A DNA stretch of 64,000 nt from Exiguobacterium antarcticum DSM 14480 (GCF_000685865.1 NZ_JMKS01000005.1:682001-746000); one strand, 5' to 3'; shown: positions 19,515 to 27,403, numbered from the stretch's first letter. Notes: a model not told the origin generated them from the sequence alone. Translations and numbers: made by a program.

Positions 19515-19606
19515 CCGTGACTCATCCCCCTTTCAACATCAACTATAGATTAGCATAATTTTTTTTGTCATGCTATGATAAATGACGGAGAAAGCGAGGC
19601 GGAACG

Positions 19607-19930
19607 ATGTTACAACCTTATGTACAATTAGATGAGTCCGGACGACCACAAAAAGGACTGTTGCCGGAGACGGCGGATGGTCGCGTCGTCGAGTTTTATT
19701 ATGATACGAGCGGAATGGACATTACCGTCATTTTCGTAACGATACCAGCTCAGGATGCCAGTCGGAAACGAGCGTTCACGGTCGGAAAGACGTTTAAGAC
19801 GATTTCGACGCTGGAAGATTTTACGTTGTTGCGTTATGACTTAATGGACCATCAGATCCTCGCGACACTTGAGATGTTTGCCGATGGATCGAAGCGTCAA
19901 ATCGATGCTTCGAGATTGCTCGATTACTGA
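19607..19930 (+). CDS. Uncharacterised 107-aa protein
   Basis: I do not recognise this family. The product is a small soluble protein of 107 residues with regular hydrophobic alternation (VVEFYYDTSGMDITVIFVTIP), which suggests a beta-rich fold, and no signal peptide or metal motif. GAGGCGG precedes the ATG. It has a promoter-like region upstream (TATGAT at 19574-19579) and a strong terminator downstream, so it appears to be a single-gene transcript between two minus-strand genes. Confidence 0.7.
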   Translation: MLQPYVQLDESGRPQKGLLPETADGRVVEFYYDTSGMDITVIFVTIPAQDASRKRAFTVGKTFKTISTLEDFTLLRYDLMDHQILATLEMFADGSKRQIDASRLLDY

Positions 19931-19931
19931 C

Positions 19932-19972
19932 AAAGAAGGAGACGCGGATCGCCGCGACTCCTTCTTTTTTTA
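19932..19972 (+). terminator. Terminator of the 107-aa gene
   Basis: Arms aaagaaggag-a-cgcgg / ccgcg-a-ctccttcttt with a 4-nt loop, then seven T residues. Confidence 0.9.
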
Positions 19973-21271
19973 GTGTCCGATCGAAATTTTTCCGTCCTCG
20001 ATCTGCGCGATGCCGCCGATCGGGAACGTGAACAGAGGCATCGTATGACCAAAGTCAGCACCCGCGATGACCGGAATCGATGACAGGGATGGGTACAATT
20101 GAACTAAATACTGGAGGTGTTCGTCTGTCATCCGGGTCGTCAGTTGAAAACGACCGAAGACGATGCCACGGATCAAGTCGGCACCCGGTTGCGCCATCAA
20201 GGACGCAAAGTCACGGGCGAACGTCGCCGGATGTACTTCGTAATCGTCTTCAAGGAACAAGATGCTATCACGTAAGTCGGGGAAATAAGCAGTACCCTGC
20301 AATAAGTTGAGCGTACAGAGGTTCCCGCCCAGCAGACGACCGGCAGCAGTACCAGGTGAAAGGAAAAGATGTCCCGGGTTCGGAAGGGTGACGTCTTTAC
20401 CGTCCACATGATCGTGCCAATTGTGACTTGGTTGAATGGTCATCGTCTTGTCTTCGAATAACATGTTCCGGAACGCCTGTAACGTGTAGGCATCACGAGA
20501 AGCGAGGGCACGTAACATCGGACCAGAATAGGTGACAAGACCACTTTTCGTAAAAATCGCCTGGCTGAGAGCCGTGATATCGGAAAATCCACAAAGTATT
20601 TTCGGGTTCCGGCGAATCAACTCGTAATCCAGTCCGTCAAGCAACTCATTCGAACTGAATCCACCACGGACACACAAGATGGCATCGATGGTCGGGTCGG
20701 CAAACGCCGTATGCAAATCCTCTAACCGACAGGCAGGATCACTGGAACCAAACGGATTGACTGCCCGGGCATGTTGGCTGATCGAGACGCAAAGACCAAG
20801 TGATTGAAGCACCTCGATCGCCCCGTCGAGGATGTTTGATTCGACGGTCGCTAAACTTGATGCCGGTGCCAACAACCGGACATGTGAACCGTCCGTAAGG
20901 CGTTTGGGGACGACGGCCGGAATTTGTTGTTCGATACATTCAATCCGGTTACCAAATGGGTCCTTCGTGAAAAACCGCCGGCGTGGTGCCAACCGGTCAT
21001 CGAACTGAACGGGGTAACCGGCAGTTTGCAATCGAACCGCCACGTCATCCAGTTGAGAAAAGGTGAGACCGGGGTGTGCTTTTTTGGCCGGATGAAAGGG
21101 TTCTTCGATTCCGAGATGAAGAGCTGCCGCGTGTGACTGGAACCAGACACCCCCACTTGCTTGTACGCCAAGGGGCTTTTCCACTTCCTCCATATGTAAA
21201 AGCCCGGCATAAAAAGCCCGAGCTTGTTCTTCTGAGTCTTTCGGAGCGGCTAATTGTACATGATCTAACAT
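19970..21271 (-). CDS. Fusion of a VOC (glyoxalase-like) domain with an S66 LD-carboxypeptidase / MccF-like domain
   Basis: A 433-residue two-domain protein. Residues 1-120 form a vicinal-oxygen-chelate domain: LDHVQLAAP, DPFGNRIECIE and possible metal ligands His4, His52 and Glu111. Residues about 128-433 form a complete S66 serine peptidase of the LdcA/MccF type, with nucleophile Ser230 in GFSDITAL, the RGGFSSNELLDGLD element, Glu in ILFLEDDYE and His in ADFGHTMPLFTFPIGG. S66 enzymes cleave LD-peptide bonds in murein peptides or detoxify peptidyl nucleotide antibiotics. The frame is continuous, with no stop between domains. The ATG at 21271 follows GAGAGGA. It lies 22 bp after the next upstream gene and is probably co-transcribed with it. 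Confidence 0.85.
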   Translation of the reverse strand: MLDHVQLAAPKDSEEQARAFYAGLLHMEEVEKPLGVQASGGVWFQSHAAALHLGIEEPFHPAKKAHPGLTFSQLDDVAVRLQTAGYPVQFDDRLAPRRRFFTKDPFGNRIECIEQQIPAVVPKRLTDGSHVRLLAPASSLATVESNILDGAIEVLQSLGLCVSISQHARAVNPFGSSDPACRLEDLHTAFADPTIDAILCVRGGFSSNELLDGLDYELIRRNPKILCGFSDITALSQAIFTKSGLVTYSGPMLRALASRDAYTLQAFRNMLFEDKTMTIQPSHNWHDHVDGKDVTLPNPGHLFLSPGTAAGRLLGGNLCTLNLLQGTAYFPDLRDSILFLEDDYEVHPATFARDFASLMAQPGADLIRGIVFGRFQLTTRMTDEHLQYLVQLYPSLSSIPVIAGADFGHTMPLFTFPIGGIAQIEDGKISIGH

Positions 21272-21293
21272 CGCTACACGTCCTCTCAAGAAA

Positions 21294-22307
21294 TTAAACG
21301 ATGAACTCCGTCACCCGTTTGAGTTCACGTTCGACGAAATTCAAATAAAAGTGTCCATCAATCCGGCGGTCGAGCTCTTGGGCGACTTCATAAATATTCG
21401 AGCGGAGCACACCCAGATAAGCGACTTCTGCATGGCGGGCTGCGCGGTACGAAGCTGCATAATGAGCCAACAAGAATTGCAAGTATCCTCTATCCGTCAG
21501 CAGAGGGATCAATTGTTTTTTCTCTTCCATCAACCAGACATAGTTTGCGTCGTAATACATCTCGGCGTAGAGATGATACGGTTCATCGCCACCCGTGAAC
21601 AGAGGTTTGACGCGTTTGACTTCTTGAATCAACTGTTCCGTCCAGTCGAATCGGTCTTTCTTTCGACTGATGAACAAAGGTAAGATATAAGGGTGGGCTT
21701 GATCGGGCATTCGTGAACAACCTCGTTCATGACGAATCGCTGCATAAAGCAGTAAGGCACGGTCCTCGAAACCACGTTCGATCGCATACGTCATTCGGCT
21801 GAATCCTTCACAAGACGGACAGTCACTTAATTCGTCGGGCGGAGCATCGATCCATTCCGCAAGATAATGGTCGGCCTGTTCTTCGTCACCGAGTTTGCTG
21901 TAGATCATAAATCCGATATAGTCCCGTGTCCGGAAAAAACCGCGGCTGTCACAAAAATCAACGAACCGGTCAAAATCTTCTTCTAATAAAGCGACGGGCA
22001 TATCTTCCTGTTCGGCTGCATAAATTAAATAGGATTTATAGTTCCAGTACAGGTCAAGTTCCTGTTTAGGTGTTAACGTCAATTCCTCTTTTCGGACCCA
22101 GTCCATCAATAATGAAAAGGAAACCAAAAAGGAACGGAAGTGTCCCAAATCAAATTGATTTTGAGAAAACGTCCATAAAGCAAGGGGCCGGAGTGTAGCG
22201 TCCGTCGTATCCTCAAAGATCGTCCAGAGCGATTCGCCCCGTTCAAGTGAGGGATCGGCCTCTTTTAGGCGGAGATATAAACTGTTCAGTTCTTCATGAG
22301 GGTTCAT
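21294..22307 (-). CDS. Uncharacterised 337-aa soluble protein
   Basis: I do not recognise this family. The 337-residue product is rich in charged and aromatic residues, has no signal peptide or membrane helix, and appears all-helical (repeated blocks such as LNSLYLRLKEADPSL, DLYWNYKSYLIYAAEQ and YLQFLLAHYAASYRAARHAEVAY), reminiscent of TPR-like solenoids. A CPSC pair (DCPSCEGF, about residue 175) and another cysteine (HERGCSRM) could bind metal. AGGAGGGG precedes the ATG at 22307 by 6 bases. It is upstream of, and probably in an operon with, the VOC-S66 gene. Confidence 0.8.
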   Translation of the reverse strand: MNPHEELNSLYLRLKEADPSLERGESLWTIFEDTTDATLRPLALWTFSQNQFDLGHFRSFLVSFSLLMDWVRKEELTLTPKQELDLYWNYKSYLIYAAEQEDMPVALLEEDFDRFVDFCDSRGFFRTRDYIGFMIYSKLGDEEQADHYLAEWIDAPPDELSDCPSCEGFSRMTYAIERGFEDRALLLYAAIRHERGCSRMPDQAHPYILPLFISRKKDRFDWTEQLIQEVKRVKPLFTGGDEPYHLYAEMYYDANYVWLMEEKKQLIPLLTDRGYLQFLLAHYAASYRAARHAEVAYLGVLRSNIYEVAQELDRRIDGHFYLNFVERELKRVTEFIV

Positions 22308-22375
22308 CTGTACCCCTCCTTTCTTATATAAGTATACCACGCACGGATTCAGAAGGTGTCAGTGATGTCGGCGAA

Positions 22376-22421
22376 CAAAAAAATGATTCCGCCCACGATT
22401 AGTCGCGGCTCGGAATCATTT
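22376..22421 (-). terminator. Terminator of the Rrf2-like gene, overlapping its 3' end
   Basis: Minus strand aaatgattccg / cggaatcattt followed by seven to eight T residues. The stop codon lies in the loop. Confidence 0.85.
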
Positions 22422-22839
22422 CAAGGATTTGTCGATGTGTTGCGTGCGTTGGATGAAGTAGATCACGTATCGTGTAACTGTTCAAGACTTGATGAAACGC
22501 AGCAATCGCGTCATCAAAAGCTTCGCGTGCAGGGTCTAGCGAAGGAAGTTCAGACGTTCCTTCAAGTGGATCCAGAAAATGAGTTGTCGGTTCAAACAAC
22601 TGCACCACGTCACCAATATAAATTTCATCCGGCGGACTTGCTAAACGGAATCCGCCACCTCGACCACGGACAGAATGAATCAATCCACTTTGTCCTAAAC
22701 GATAGACGACTTTCATCAGATGATTTTTTGAAATGTCGTAACAGTCCGCTACTTCCAGGATTCGGACCAGTCGATCAGAGTGTGCCCCGGCAAATAACAG
22801 GGATCTGATTGCGTAATCCGTATAACGTGTCATGCGCAT
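22399..22839 (-). CDS. Rrf2/NsrR-like regulator lacking the Fe-S cysteines
   Basis: A 146-residue winged-helix regulator closely resembling NsrR: RYTDYAIRSLLF at the N-terminus, ISKNHLMKVVYRLGQSG in the recognition region and SVRGRGGGFRLASPP in the wing. NsrR binds a Fe-S cluster through three cysteines placed after the wing (around residues 92-106). Here that segment (FLDPLEGTSELPSLDPA) has none, and the only cysteine is near residue 30 (ADCYD), so cluster-based nitric-oxide sensing is unlikely. The start at 22839 has AGGTG 6 bases upstream and fits the NsrR N-terminus. The gene is divergent from the globin-like gene, the arrangement expected of an nsrR-hmp pair. Confidence 0.85.
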   Translation of the reverse strand: MRMTRYTDYAIRSLLFAGAHSDRLVRILEVADCYDISKNHLMKVVYRLGQSGLIHSVRGRGGGFRLASPPDEIYIGDVVQLFEPTTHFLDPLEGTSELPSLDPAREAFDDAIAAFHQVLNSYTIRDLLHPTHATHRQILEMIPSRD

Positions 22840-22854
22840 TTTCATCACCTACTT

Positions 22855-22907
22855 AAATACACATGTTAGAGAAGTTTGAAATGAAGTACAAGTTTAAATG
22901 TGTTTAT
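22855..22907. promoter_or_regulatory. Possible operator in the divergent regulator/globin-like spacer
   Basis: Half-sites AAATACACAT (22855-22864) and ATGTGTTTAT (22898-22907) form an 8/10 inverted repeat separated by 33 bp. The region is AT-rich, as expected for Rrf2 targets. Weak evidence. Confidence 0.35.
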
Positions 22908-22980
22908 CTAAAGATGCATTTTGAAGATTGAATTAAGCGAATCGGTCAAGCATAATAAACGAGGAGAGGTAGGTCATGTC

Positions 22981-23781
22981 ATGCATTTCGATCAGGCGTT
23001 ACATCTATTACAATCCGTCGGACCTGAAGTGGACCAAAAAGGCTTACGGATTGCCAGTCGTTTTTATAGACAGTTAGAAATGAAGCATAGCGCAGAATTA
23101 CAGGAAATCGGACATCTCGAACTCCTGTCTCAAAGTATGGAACTACGGATTTTACGTCTGGGTCAACTGTTGAAACACGTGACGAACCAACAGGAATCAA
23201 GTGAATTGTTCAAGATGATTTTATTAAACGAGATCAATCAAACAAAATCGTTTATCTTAACCTATCCGGAAATCGTCAGTCGGGAGATCATCGAAGCGGT
23301 CCGGATCGAACTCGAGTTAGCACCGACGGCTCCCGTGCTCGAAGCCTGGCGGATCGTCCATCATCATCTGGTCGAGACGTGCCGCCATTTTTGCAAATAC
23401 AAGCAACAGGGGGACTGGACACAACTGGATGTCTTGTTAGTCGCGGAAAGCCACCATCTCGGTGCGATCATCGACGAAGCGAAATATGCCTTGATGAGCG
23501 GACGGAAAACAACGATTTTACACGTTCGACCAACAAAACCGTCCTCGAAGGATCTGGTGGCGACACTCAACTTACTGACGAAACAAGGATTGATTTTTCA
23601 CAGCATTCAGGCTGAAGGATGGGACGACGAAGTAGAGACGTTCTTAAAACTCATCTCCATCGACGATCCAATCGTTTTCGTCAGTGGTTCCGGTCGATTC
23701 ATTGCCGAAGTGCAACGTACGTTAGATCCGTTGCCGGTGATTTTTGGACCATTTGTCGCAGACGGTGTGTTGCCTTCTTAA
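22981..23781 (+). CDS. Degenerate flavohaemoglobin-like protein (globin fold plus NAD-domain remnant)
   Basis: A 266-residue protein. By eye, residues 1-140 follow the globin domain of flavohaemoglobin Hmp: a helix with GPEVDQKGLRIASRFYRQL (B10 Tyr29 kept), and IIEAVRIEL...VLEAWRIVHHHL matching the last globin helices. The proximal His of Hmp (KHRS context) corresponds to Thr88 (NQTKS), so haem binding is doubtful. The FAD domain is absent. Residues about 148-262 resemble the NAD domain: LLVAES, TTILHVRP, IVFVSGSGRFIAEVQ (for CGP-FM-VQ) and the closing FGPF, but the GxGxTP loop is lost. The ATG at 22981 is 10 bases after AGGAGAGGT. Homology is inferred without a search. Confidence 0.65.
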   Translation: MHFDQALHLLQSVGPEVDQKGLRIASRFYRQLEMKHSAELQEIGHLELLSQSMELRILRLGQLLKHVTNQQESSELFKMILLNEINQTKSFILTYPEIVSREIIEAVRIELELAPTAPVLEAWRIVHHHLVETCRHFCKYKQQGDWTQLDVLLVAESHHLGAIIDEAKYALMSGRKTTILHVRPTKPSSKDLVATLNLLTKQGLIFHSIQAEGWDDEVETFLKLISIDDPIVFVSGSGRFIAEVQRTLDPLPVIFGPFVADGVLPS

Positions 23782-23866
23782 TGGTTAGTTAAGAAAAACA
23801 AAAAAGATACGCCCCTAATTATATGGAATGCATCTGACATTCAGACAAAAAAAGAGTTTGTCCTAT

Positions 23867-24013
23867 AAACGATTCGTATTCTCCAGTATTTTGCTCAGGC
23901 GGGGGGCAAGTCGCGTAACCATTATTCTAACGGACCAAGTTACCGGATCTTGCCTGCCTCTGGCAGCGCGAAACGCGCTTTTTCCCGTACGAGTAACGGA
24001 GAACGAATCGTTT
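23867..24013 (+). repeat. Structured repeat, copy A
   Basis: One of three related elements. Outer arms aaacgattcgt..tctcc and ggagaacgaatcgttt are complementary. Inner parts are ctcaggc...gcctgcctctg, the pair gcaag / cttgc, the pair gtaac / gttac, and agcgcg / cgcgct followed by tttttccc. It lies just downstream of the globin-like gene and ends in a T8 run, so it may also terminate transcription. Confidence 0.8.
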
Positions 24014-24026
24014 TTTTTCTAAATTC

Positions 24027-24065
24027 AAAGGCACTTTCCGAAATCAATCGGAAGGTGCCTTTTTA
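24027..24065. terminator. Terminator between the globin-like gene and the MFS gene
   Basis: A 14-bp stem with one G-U pair (24027-24040 / 24049-24062). The plus-strand tail is TTTTTA. Confidence 0.8.
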
Positions 24066-24079
24066 ACCATTAGTTGAGA

Positions 24080-25327
24080 TTAAGCCGATTGCGACAACCG
24101 TTTGGCCCGCTGGATCGACCGGTCAAGTGCGAGGTAGACGAGTCCGGACAGACAACAAGCGATACCGACACCGGCTAACGCATATTGTCCGTTTCCGGAA
24201 TCAAGGAACAGTGATCCGAGCAACGGTGCCGTCACACCACCGATCAGCCACTGGATACTCGCGGCCCCGTTGTACGTGCCGCGTAAGTGTTCCGGCGCGA
24301 TCAAGGCGATGAACGTCATCTGGACCGGAGACATGATCATCTCACCGAGCGTATATAGAGCGTAGATGACAAGTAAGATCGTCACAAGGACGATGTAGTC
24401 CGTTCCGAGCGAAAACAGATAGGACGGGACGAAGGCGAGTAAAATCATACCGACTCCGAACACACACGCCCCAAGCAACATGACCTTCCCGAACGCTTTT
24501 CCGGACAAGCGCGCTGCGACCGGGAACTGGAACAGGACGACCATGATCCCGTTTAACCCCATCAAGTACGGAAATGGATTTTTGTCATTCGGAAGACCCG
24601 GTAAAGCTTCTTTCAAAAATACAGGCAACATACTTTCGACGAGCGAAAAGCCCATCGAGATGAAGACACCGGCAGCGATGAAGATTAAAAAGACATGATC
24701 TTTTCGTAAGACGGTGAAGGCGGATAATTGTGGTTCATCCCGTGTCTGTTCCAGCTGATCAGGTTTCGTCTCCGCGATAAAGAACAGCAGGACGAGAGCA
24801 TAGAGGAAAAAGACGGCGGCGGCGGCGTAAAAAATTAACGACCGGTCGACGAACAAGACGGCGCTCCCGATCAATGGACCAAACGCGGCACCGACATTAT
24901 GCCCCATCCGGAGGAGACCAAACGATTCGTTCAGTCGTTCGGGTGGCGTGACGTCAGCGACCATCGCGCTGGCTGCCGGGTGGAACAACGAGTTCGTCAG
25001 ACCAAGCAAGGCATTCATCAGCAGCAACGGCCAAAACGAATCGGCGAATGAAAATCCGATCAACGCGATGACATCGCCGACGATCGAAATGACCATGAGT
25101 GGTTTTCGTCCATACAAGTCAGCGAGATATCCACCGACAAATGAACCGAACAACGAGGTGATCGGACCGGTCGCCATGATGATCCCGACTAAAAAGTACG
25201 AATCCAGCTGTTCCGAGTAATAGAGAACAAGAAATGGTGCAATCATGAACATCATGACCCCGGTAATCGTTTCCCCGACGAACCGGATCCAGATGTTACG
25301 ATCAAGCTGTTTTAATGCAGTAAACAT
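24080..25327 (-). CDS. MFS drug/solute exporter behind a leader-peptide attenuator
   Basis: A 415-residue major facilitator with twelve predicted helices. The motif A region is GGYLADLYGRKPLMV (about residues 68-82), and LNALLG...FHPAASAMVADV with the RLNESFGLLRMGHNVGAAFGP segment is typical of the MdtG/YttB-like DHA1 exporters. Substrates are unknown. The ATG at 25327 follows AAGGGG by 8 bases. The long leader contains a 23-codon peptide, a hairpin and an intrinsic terminator (separate entries), so expression probably depends on antibiotic-stalled ribosomes, as for bmrCD or vmlR. Confidence 0.9.
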   Translation of the reverse strand: MFTALKQLDRNIWIRFVGETITGVMMFMIAPFLVLYYSEQLDSYFLVGIIMATGPITSLFGSFVGGYLADLYGRKPLMVISIVGDVIALIGFSFADSFWPLLLMNALLGLTNSLFHPAASAMVADVTPPERLNESFGLLRMGHNVGAAFGPLIGSAVLFVDRSLIFYAAAAVFFLYALVLLFFIAETKPDQLEQTRDEPQLSAFTVLRKDHVFLIFIAAGVFISMGFSLVESMLPVFLKEALPGLPNDKNPFPYLMGLNGIMVVLFQFPVAARLSGKAFGKVMLLGACVFGVGMILLAFVPSYLFSLGTDYIVLVTILLVIYALYTLGEMIMSPVQMTFIALIAPEHLRGTYNGAASIQWLIGGVTAPLLGSLFLDSGNGQYALAGVGIACCLSGLVYLALDRSIQRAKRLSQSA

Positions 25328-25361
25328 AAACAAAACCCCTTATACTTCCGTTTTTAGACCA

Positions 25362-25400
25362 TGAAAAAGACGGATACGCACAATTATGGGCATACCCGTC
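25362..25400 (-). terminator. Attenuator terminator in the MFS leader
   Basis: Minus strand gacgggtatgc (25400-25390) pairs with gcgtatccgtc (25379-25369) through two G-U pairs and is followed by TTTTT, about 35 bases before the MFS start codon. It lies upstream of the gene, so it must be bypassed for expression. Confidence 0.75.
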
Positions 25401-25410
25401 CTGATATAAG

Positions 25411-25448
25411 AGGGCAGCATGTACGTATACGCATACGTACACCCTGCT
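25411..25448 (-). promoter_or_regulatory. Leader hairpin (anti-terminator candidate)
   Basis: Minus strand agcagggtgtacgtat / atacgtacatgctgccct form an imperfect stem with a 4-nt loop. It starts about 10 bases after the leader-peptide stop, where a stalled ribosome would disturb it. Confidence 0.55.
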
Positions 25449-25458
25449 TAATTAAAAA

Positions 25459-25530
25459 TTAAACGATTGGGTGACGTACAGTTGTAGCCAATACGTAAAT
25501 CGGTTGTTGCTGATTAAATGATTGTGACAT
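25459..25530 (-). CDS. Leader peptide (23 aa) of the MFS exporter mRNA
   Basis: A short ORF with an excellent ribosome site (AAGGAGGAG, 7 bases before ATG) and a good promoter 43 bp further upstream. The 23 residues run from MSQSFNQQQ through PIYVLATT to VRHPIV. It is too short to be an enzyme, and the strong initiation region with hairpins behind it indicates a regulatory peptide whose translation senses ribosome-targeting compounds. The stall motif, if any, is probably in the C-terminal VRHPIV part. The mechanism is inferred by analogy with other resistance-gene leaders. Confidence 0.75.
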   Translation of the reverse strand: MSQSFNQQQPIYVLATTVRHPIV

Positions 25531-25572
25531 TGTACGTCTCCTCCTTCTTGTAATAGTGAACGTCTTCGTCAT

Positions 25573-25600
25573 CGTATAAAAGATTGGAATGTTTTGTCAA
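25573..25600 (-). promoter_or_regulatory. Promoter of the leader peptide / MFS transcript
   Basis: -35 TTGACA (perfect, 25595-25600), 16-bp spacer, -10 TATACG (25573-25578) on the minus strand. Confidence 0.7.
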
Positions 25601-25740
25601 CTAAAACTCTGAAAATTGAGTCAATAAAGTGAAATGGACGAGACTGCGAAAATTCGGTATGATAGACTAGTTGCGAAAATGAGCGAGTTAACCACTTTTT
25701 AAGAAGATTTTTAATATATAGGTGAAAGGAATTACCCTAC

Positions 25741-27327
25741 ATGACAAAATTACTCCAAACCGAAGTCGAGAAACGCCGGATCTTCGGAATTATTTCCCAC
25801 CCGGATGCCGGGAAAACGACATTAACTGAAAAATTCTTACTCCACGGTGGCGCGATCCGCGAAGCGGGATCGGTCAAAGCACGAAAAAACTCGAAATTCG
25901 CAAAATCCGACTGGATGGAGATCGAAAAACAACGGGGAATCTCCGTTACGTCATCCGTCATGCAATTTGAATACGATAAAAAAATCGTCTCGATCATGGA
26001 TACACCGGGTCACTCCGATTTCGGGGAAGATACGTACCGGATCCTGACAGCCGTCGACTCGGCGATCATGGTCATCGATGCCGCAAAAGGGATCGAGTCG
26101 CAAACGAAAAAACTATTCCAAGTCTGTCGGATGCGCGGGATTCCGATCTTTACGTTCATCAACAAGATGGACCGTCAAGCGCGTGATCCACTCGAATTGA
26201 TGGAAGAACTCGAGGAAGTCCTCGGCATTCCATCAGTCGCCGTCACATGGCCGGCCGGATCGGGTCAACAGTTTGAAGGCGTCTATGACCGCGTCAACGA
26301 GAAGTTCCATTGCTTCAAGAATGACCGTCTGACGATTGATCTCGGCGAAGAAGGACTCGCAAACGATCAGTTGGCGTCAACGATCAACAACGAGATGTAC
26401 GATACGTTGGTGGATGAAGTGGATCTGCTCGACGGAGCGGGAAATGCGTATGACGAAGAGTTGATTGCGAAAGGTGAATTGACACCGGTCTTCTTCGGTT
26501 CGGCCCTAGTCGACTTCGGAATCACACCGTTGCTTGAGCATTACCTCAACTTGTCACCGTCACCGACACCGCGTGAGTCGAACAAAGGACAAATCGAGCC
26601 GGCACAAGAATTCTTCAGCGGCTTTGTCTTCAAGATTCAAGCGAACATGAACCCGAATCACCGTGACCGGATTGCCTTCGTGCGGATCTGTACCGGGAAA
26701 TTCGACCGCGGCATGGAAGTTGTCCTGACACGGACCGGCAAAAAAATGAAGTTATCCCAATCGACACAGTTCATGGCGGACGAGCGGGAAACGGTCAACG
26801 AAGCATTTGCAGGCGATGTCATCGGTCTCTATGATTCCGGCAACTACCAAATCGGGGACACGATCACAAACGGCGATCCGACGCTTCAGTACGAAGCGTT
26901 GCCGACGTTCGCGCCGGAATTGTTTTTGAAAGTTTTCACGAAAAACGCACTGAAATCCAAACAGTTCCAAAAAGGTGTCGAACAGCTCGCGCAAGAGGGT
27001 GCGATTCAGGTCTACAAGACGGAATACAACGAAATCATCCTTGGGGCGATCGGACAACTTCAATTCGAAGTCTTCGAGCACCGTCTGAAAGGCGAATATG
27101 GCGTTGACATCTTAAAAGATGCGGCGAACTTCCAAGTCGCGAAATGGGTCAAGGTGACGGAAATCAGTGAAGTCAAGAAATTGACGGATTCACGGACCGT
27201 CCTTGTCTACGACCGTTGGGAAAATCCGGTGCTGTTATTTGCCAATGACTTTGTGTATGAACGGTTTGTTCAGAAAAACGACGGTGTCATCACGCTCGTC
27301 GATTCGCCACAATTACTCAAAGACTAA
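25741..27327 (+). CDS. prfC: Peptide chain release factor 3
   Basis: A 528-residue translational GTPase that recycles release factors 1 and 2 after peptide release. G1 is SHPDAGKTTLTEK, G2 lies in the RGISVTSS region, G3 is MDTPGHSDF and G4 is NKMDR; a beta-barrel domain and the RF3-type C-terminal domain (GAIGQLQFEVFEHRL) follow. Length is normal for the family. GAAAGGA lies about 9 bases upstream of the ATG. It is a single-gene transcript closed by a strong terminator. Confidence 0.97.
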   Translation: MTKLLQTEVEKRRIFGIISHPDAGKTTLTEKFLLHGGAIREAGSVKARKNSKFAKSDWMEIEKQRGISVTSSVMQFEYDKKIVSIMDTPGHSDFGEDTYRILTAVDSAIMVIDAAKGIESQTKKLFQVCRMRGIPIFTFINKMDRQARDPLELMEELEEVLGIPSVAVTWPAGSGQQFEGVYDRVNEKFHCFKNDRLTIDLGEEGLANDQLASTINNEMYDTLVDEVDLLDGAGNAYDEELIAKGELTPVFFGSALVDFGITPLLEHYLNLSPSPTPRESNKGQIEPAQEFFSGFVFKIQANMNPNHRDRIAFVRICTGKFDRGMEVVLTRTGKKMKLSQSTQFMADERETVNEAFAGDVIGLYDSGNYQIGDTITNGDPTLQYEALPTFAPELFLKVFTKNALKSKQFQKGVEQLAQEGAIQVYKTEYNEIILGAIGQLQFEVFEHRLKGEYGVDILKDAANFQVAKWVKVTEISEVKKLTDSRTVLVYDRWENPVLLFANDFVYERFVQKNDGVITLVDSPQLLKD

Positions 27328-27334
27328 TTCAAAC

Positions 27335-27376
27335 AAGGCGTGTCTTTCCGGTTTCAGCGGAAGATACGCCTTTTTT
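27335..27376 (+). terminator. Terminator of prfC
   Basis: aaggcgtgtctttccg / cggaagatacgcctt followed by six T residues. Confidence 0.9.
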
Positions 27377-27377
27377 C

Positions 27378-27403
27378 GTTTTGCGAAGGCGAAACAAGGG
27401 TAA
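27378..27403 (+). promoter_or_regulatory. Sigma-B-type promoter of the YflT-domain gene
   Basis: GTTTTG (27378-27383), 14-bp spacer, GGGTAA (27398-27403), close to the sigma-B consensus GTTTAA-N13-15-GGGWAW, 50 bases before the start codon. Confidence 0.65.
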
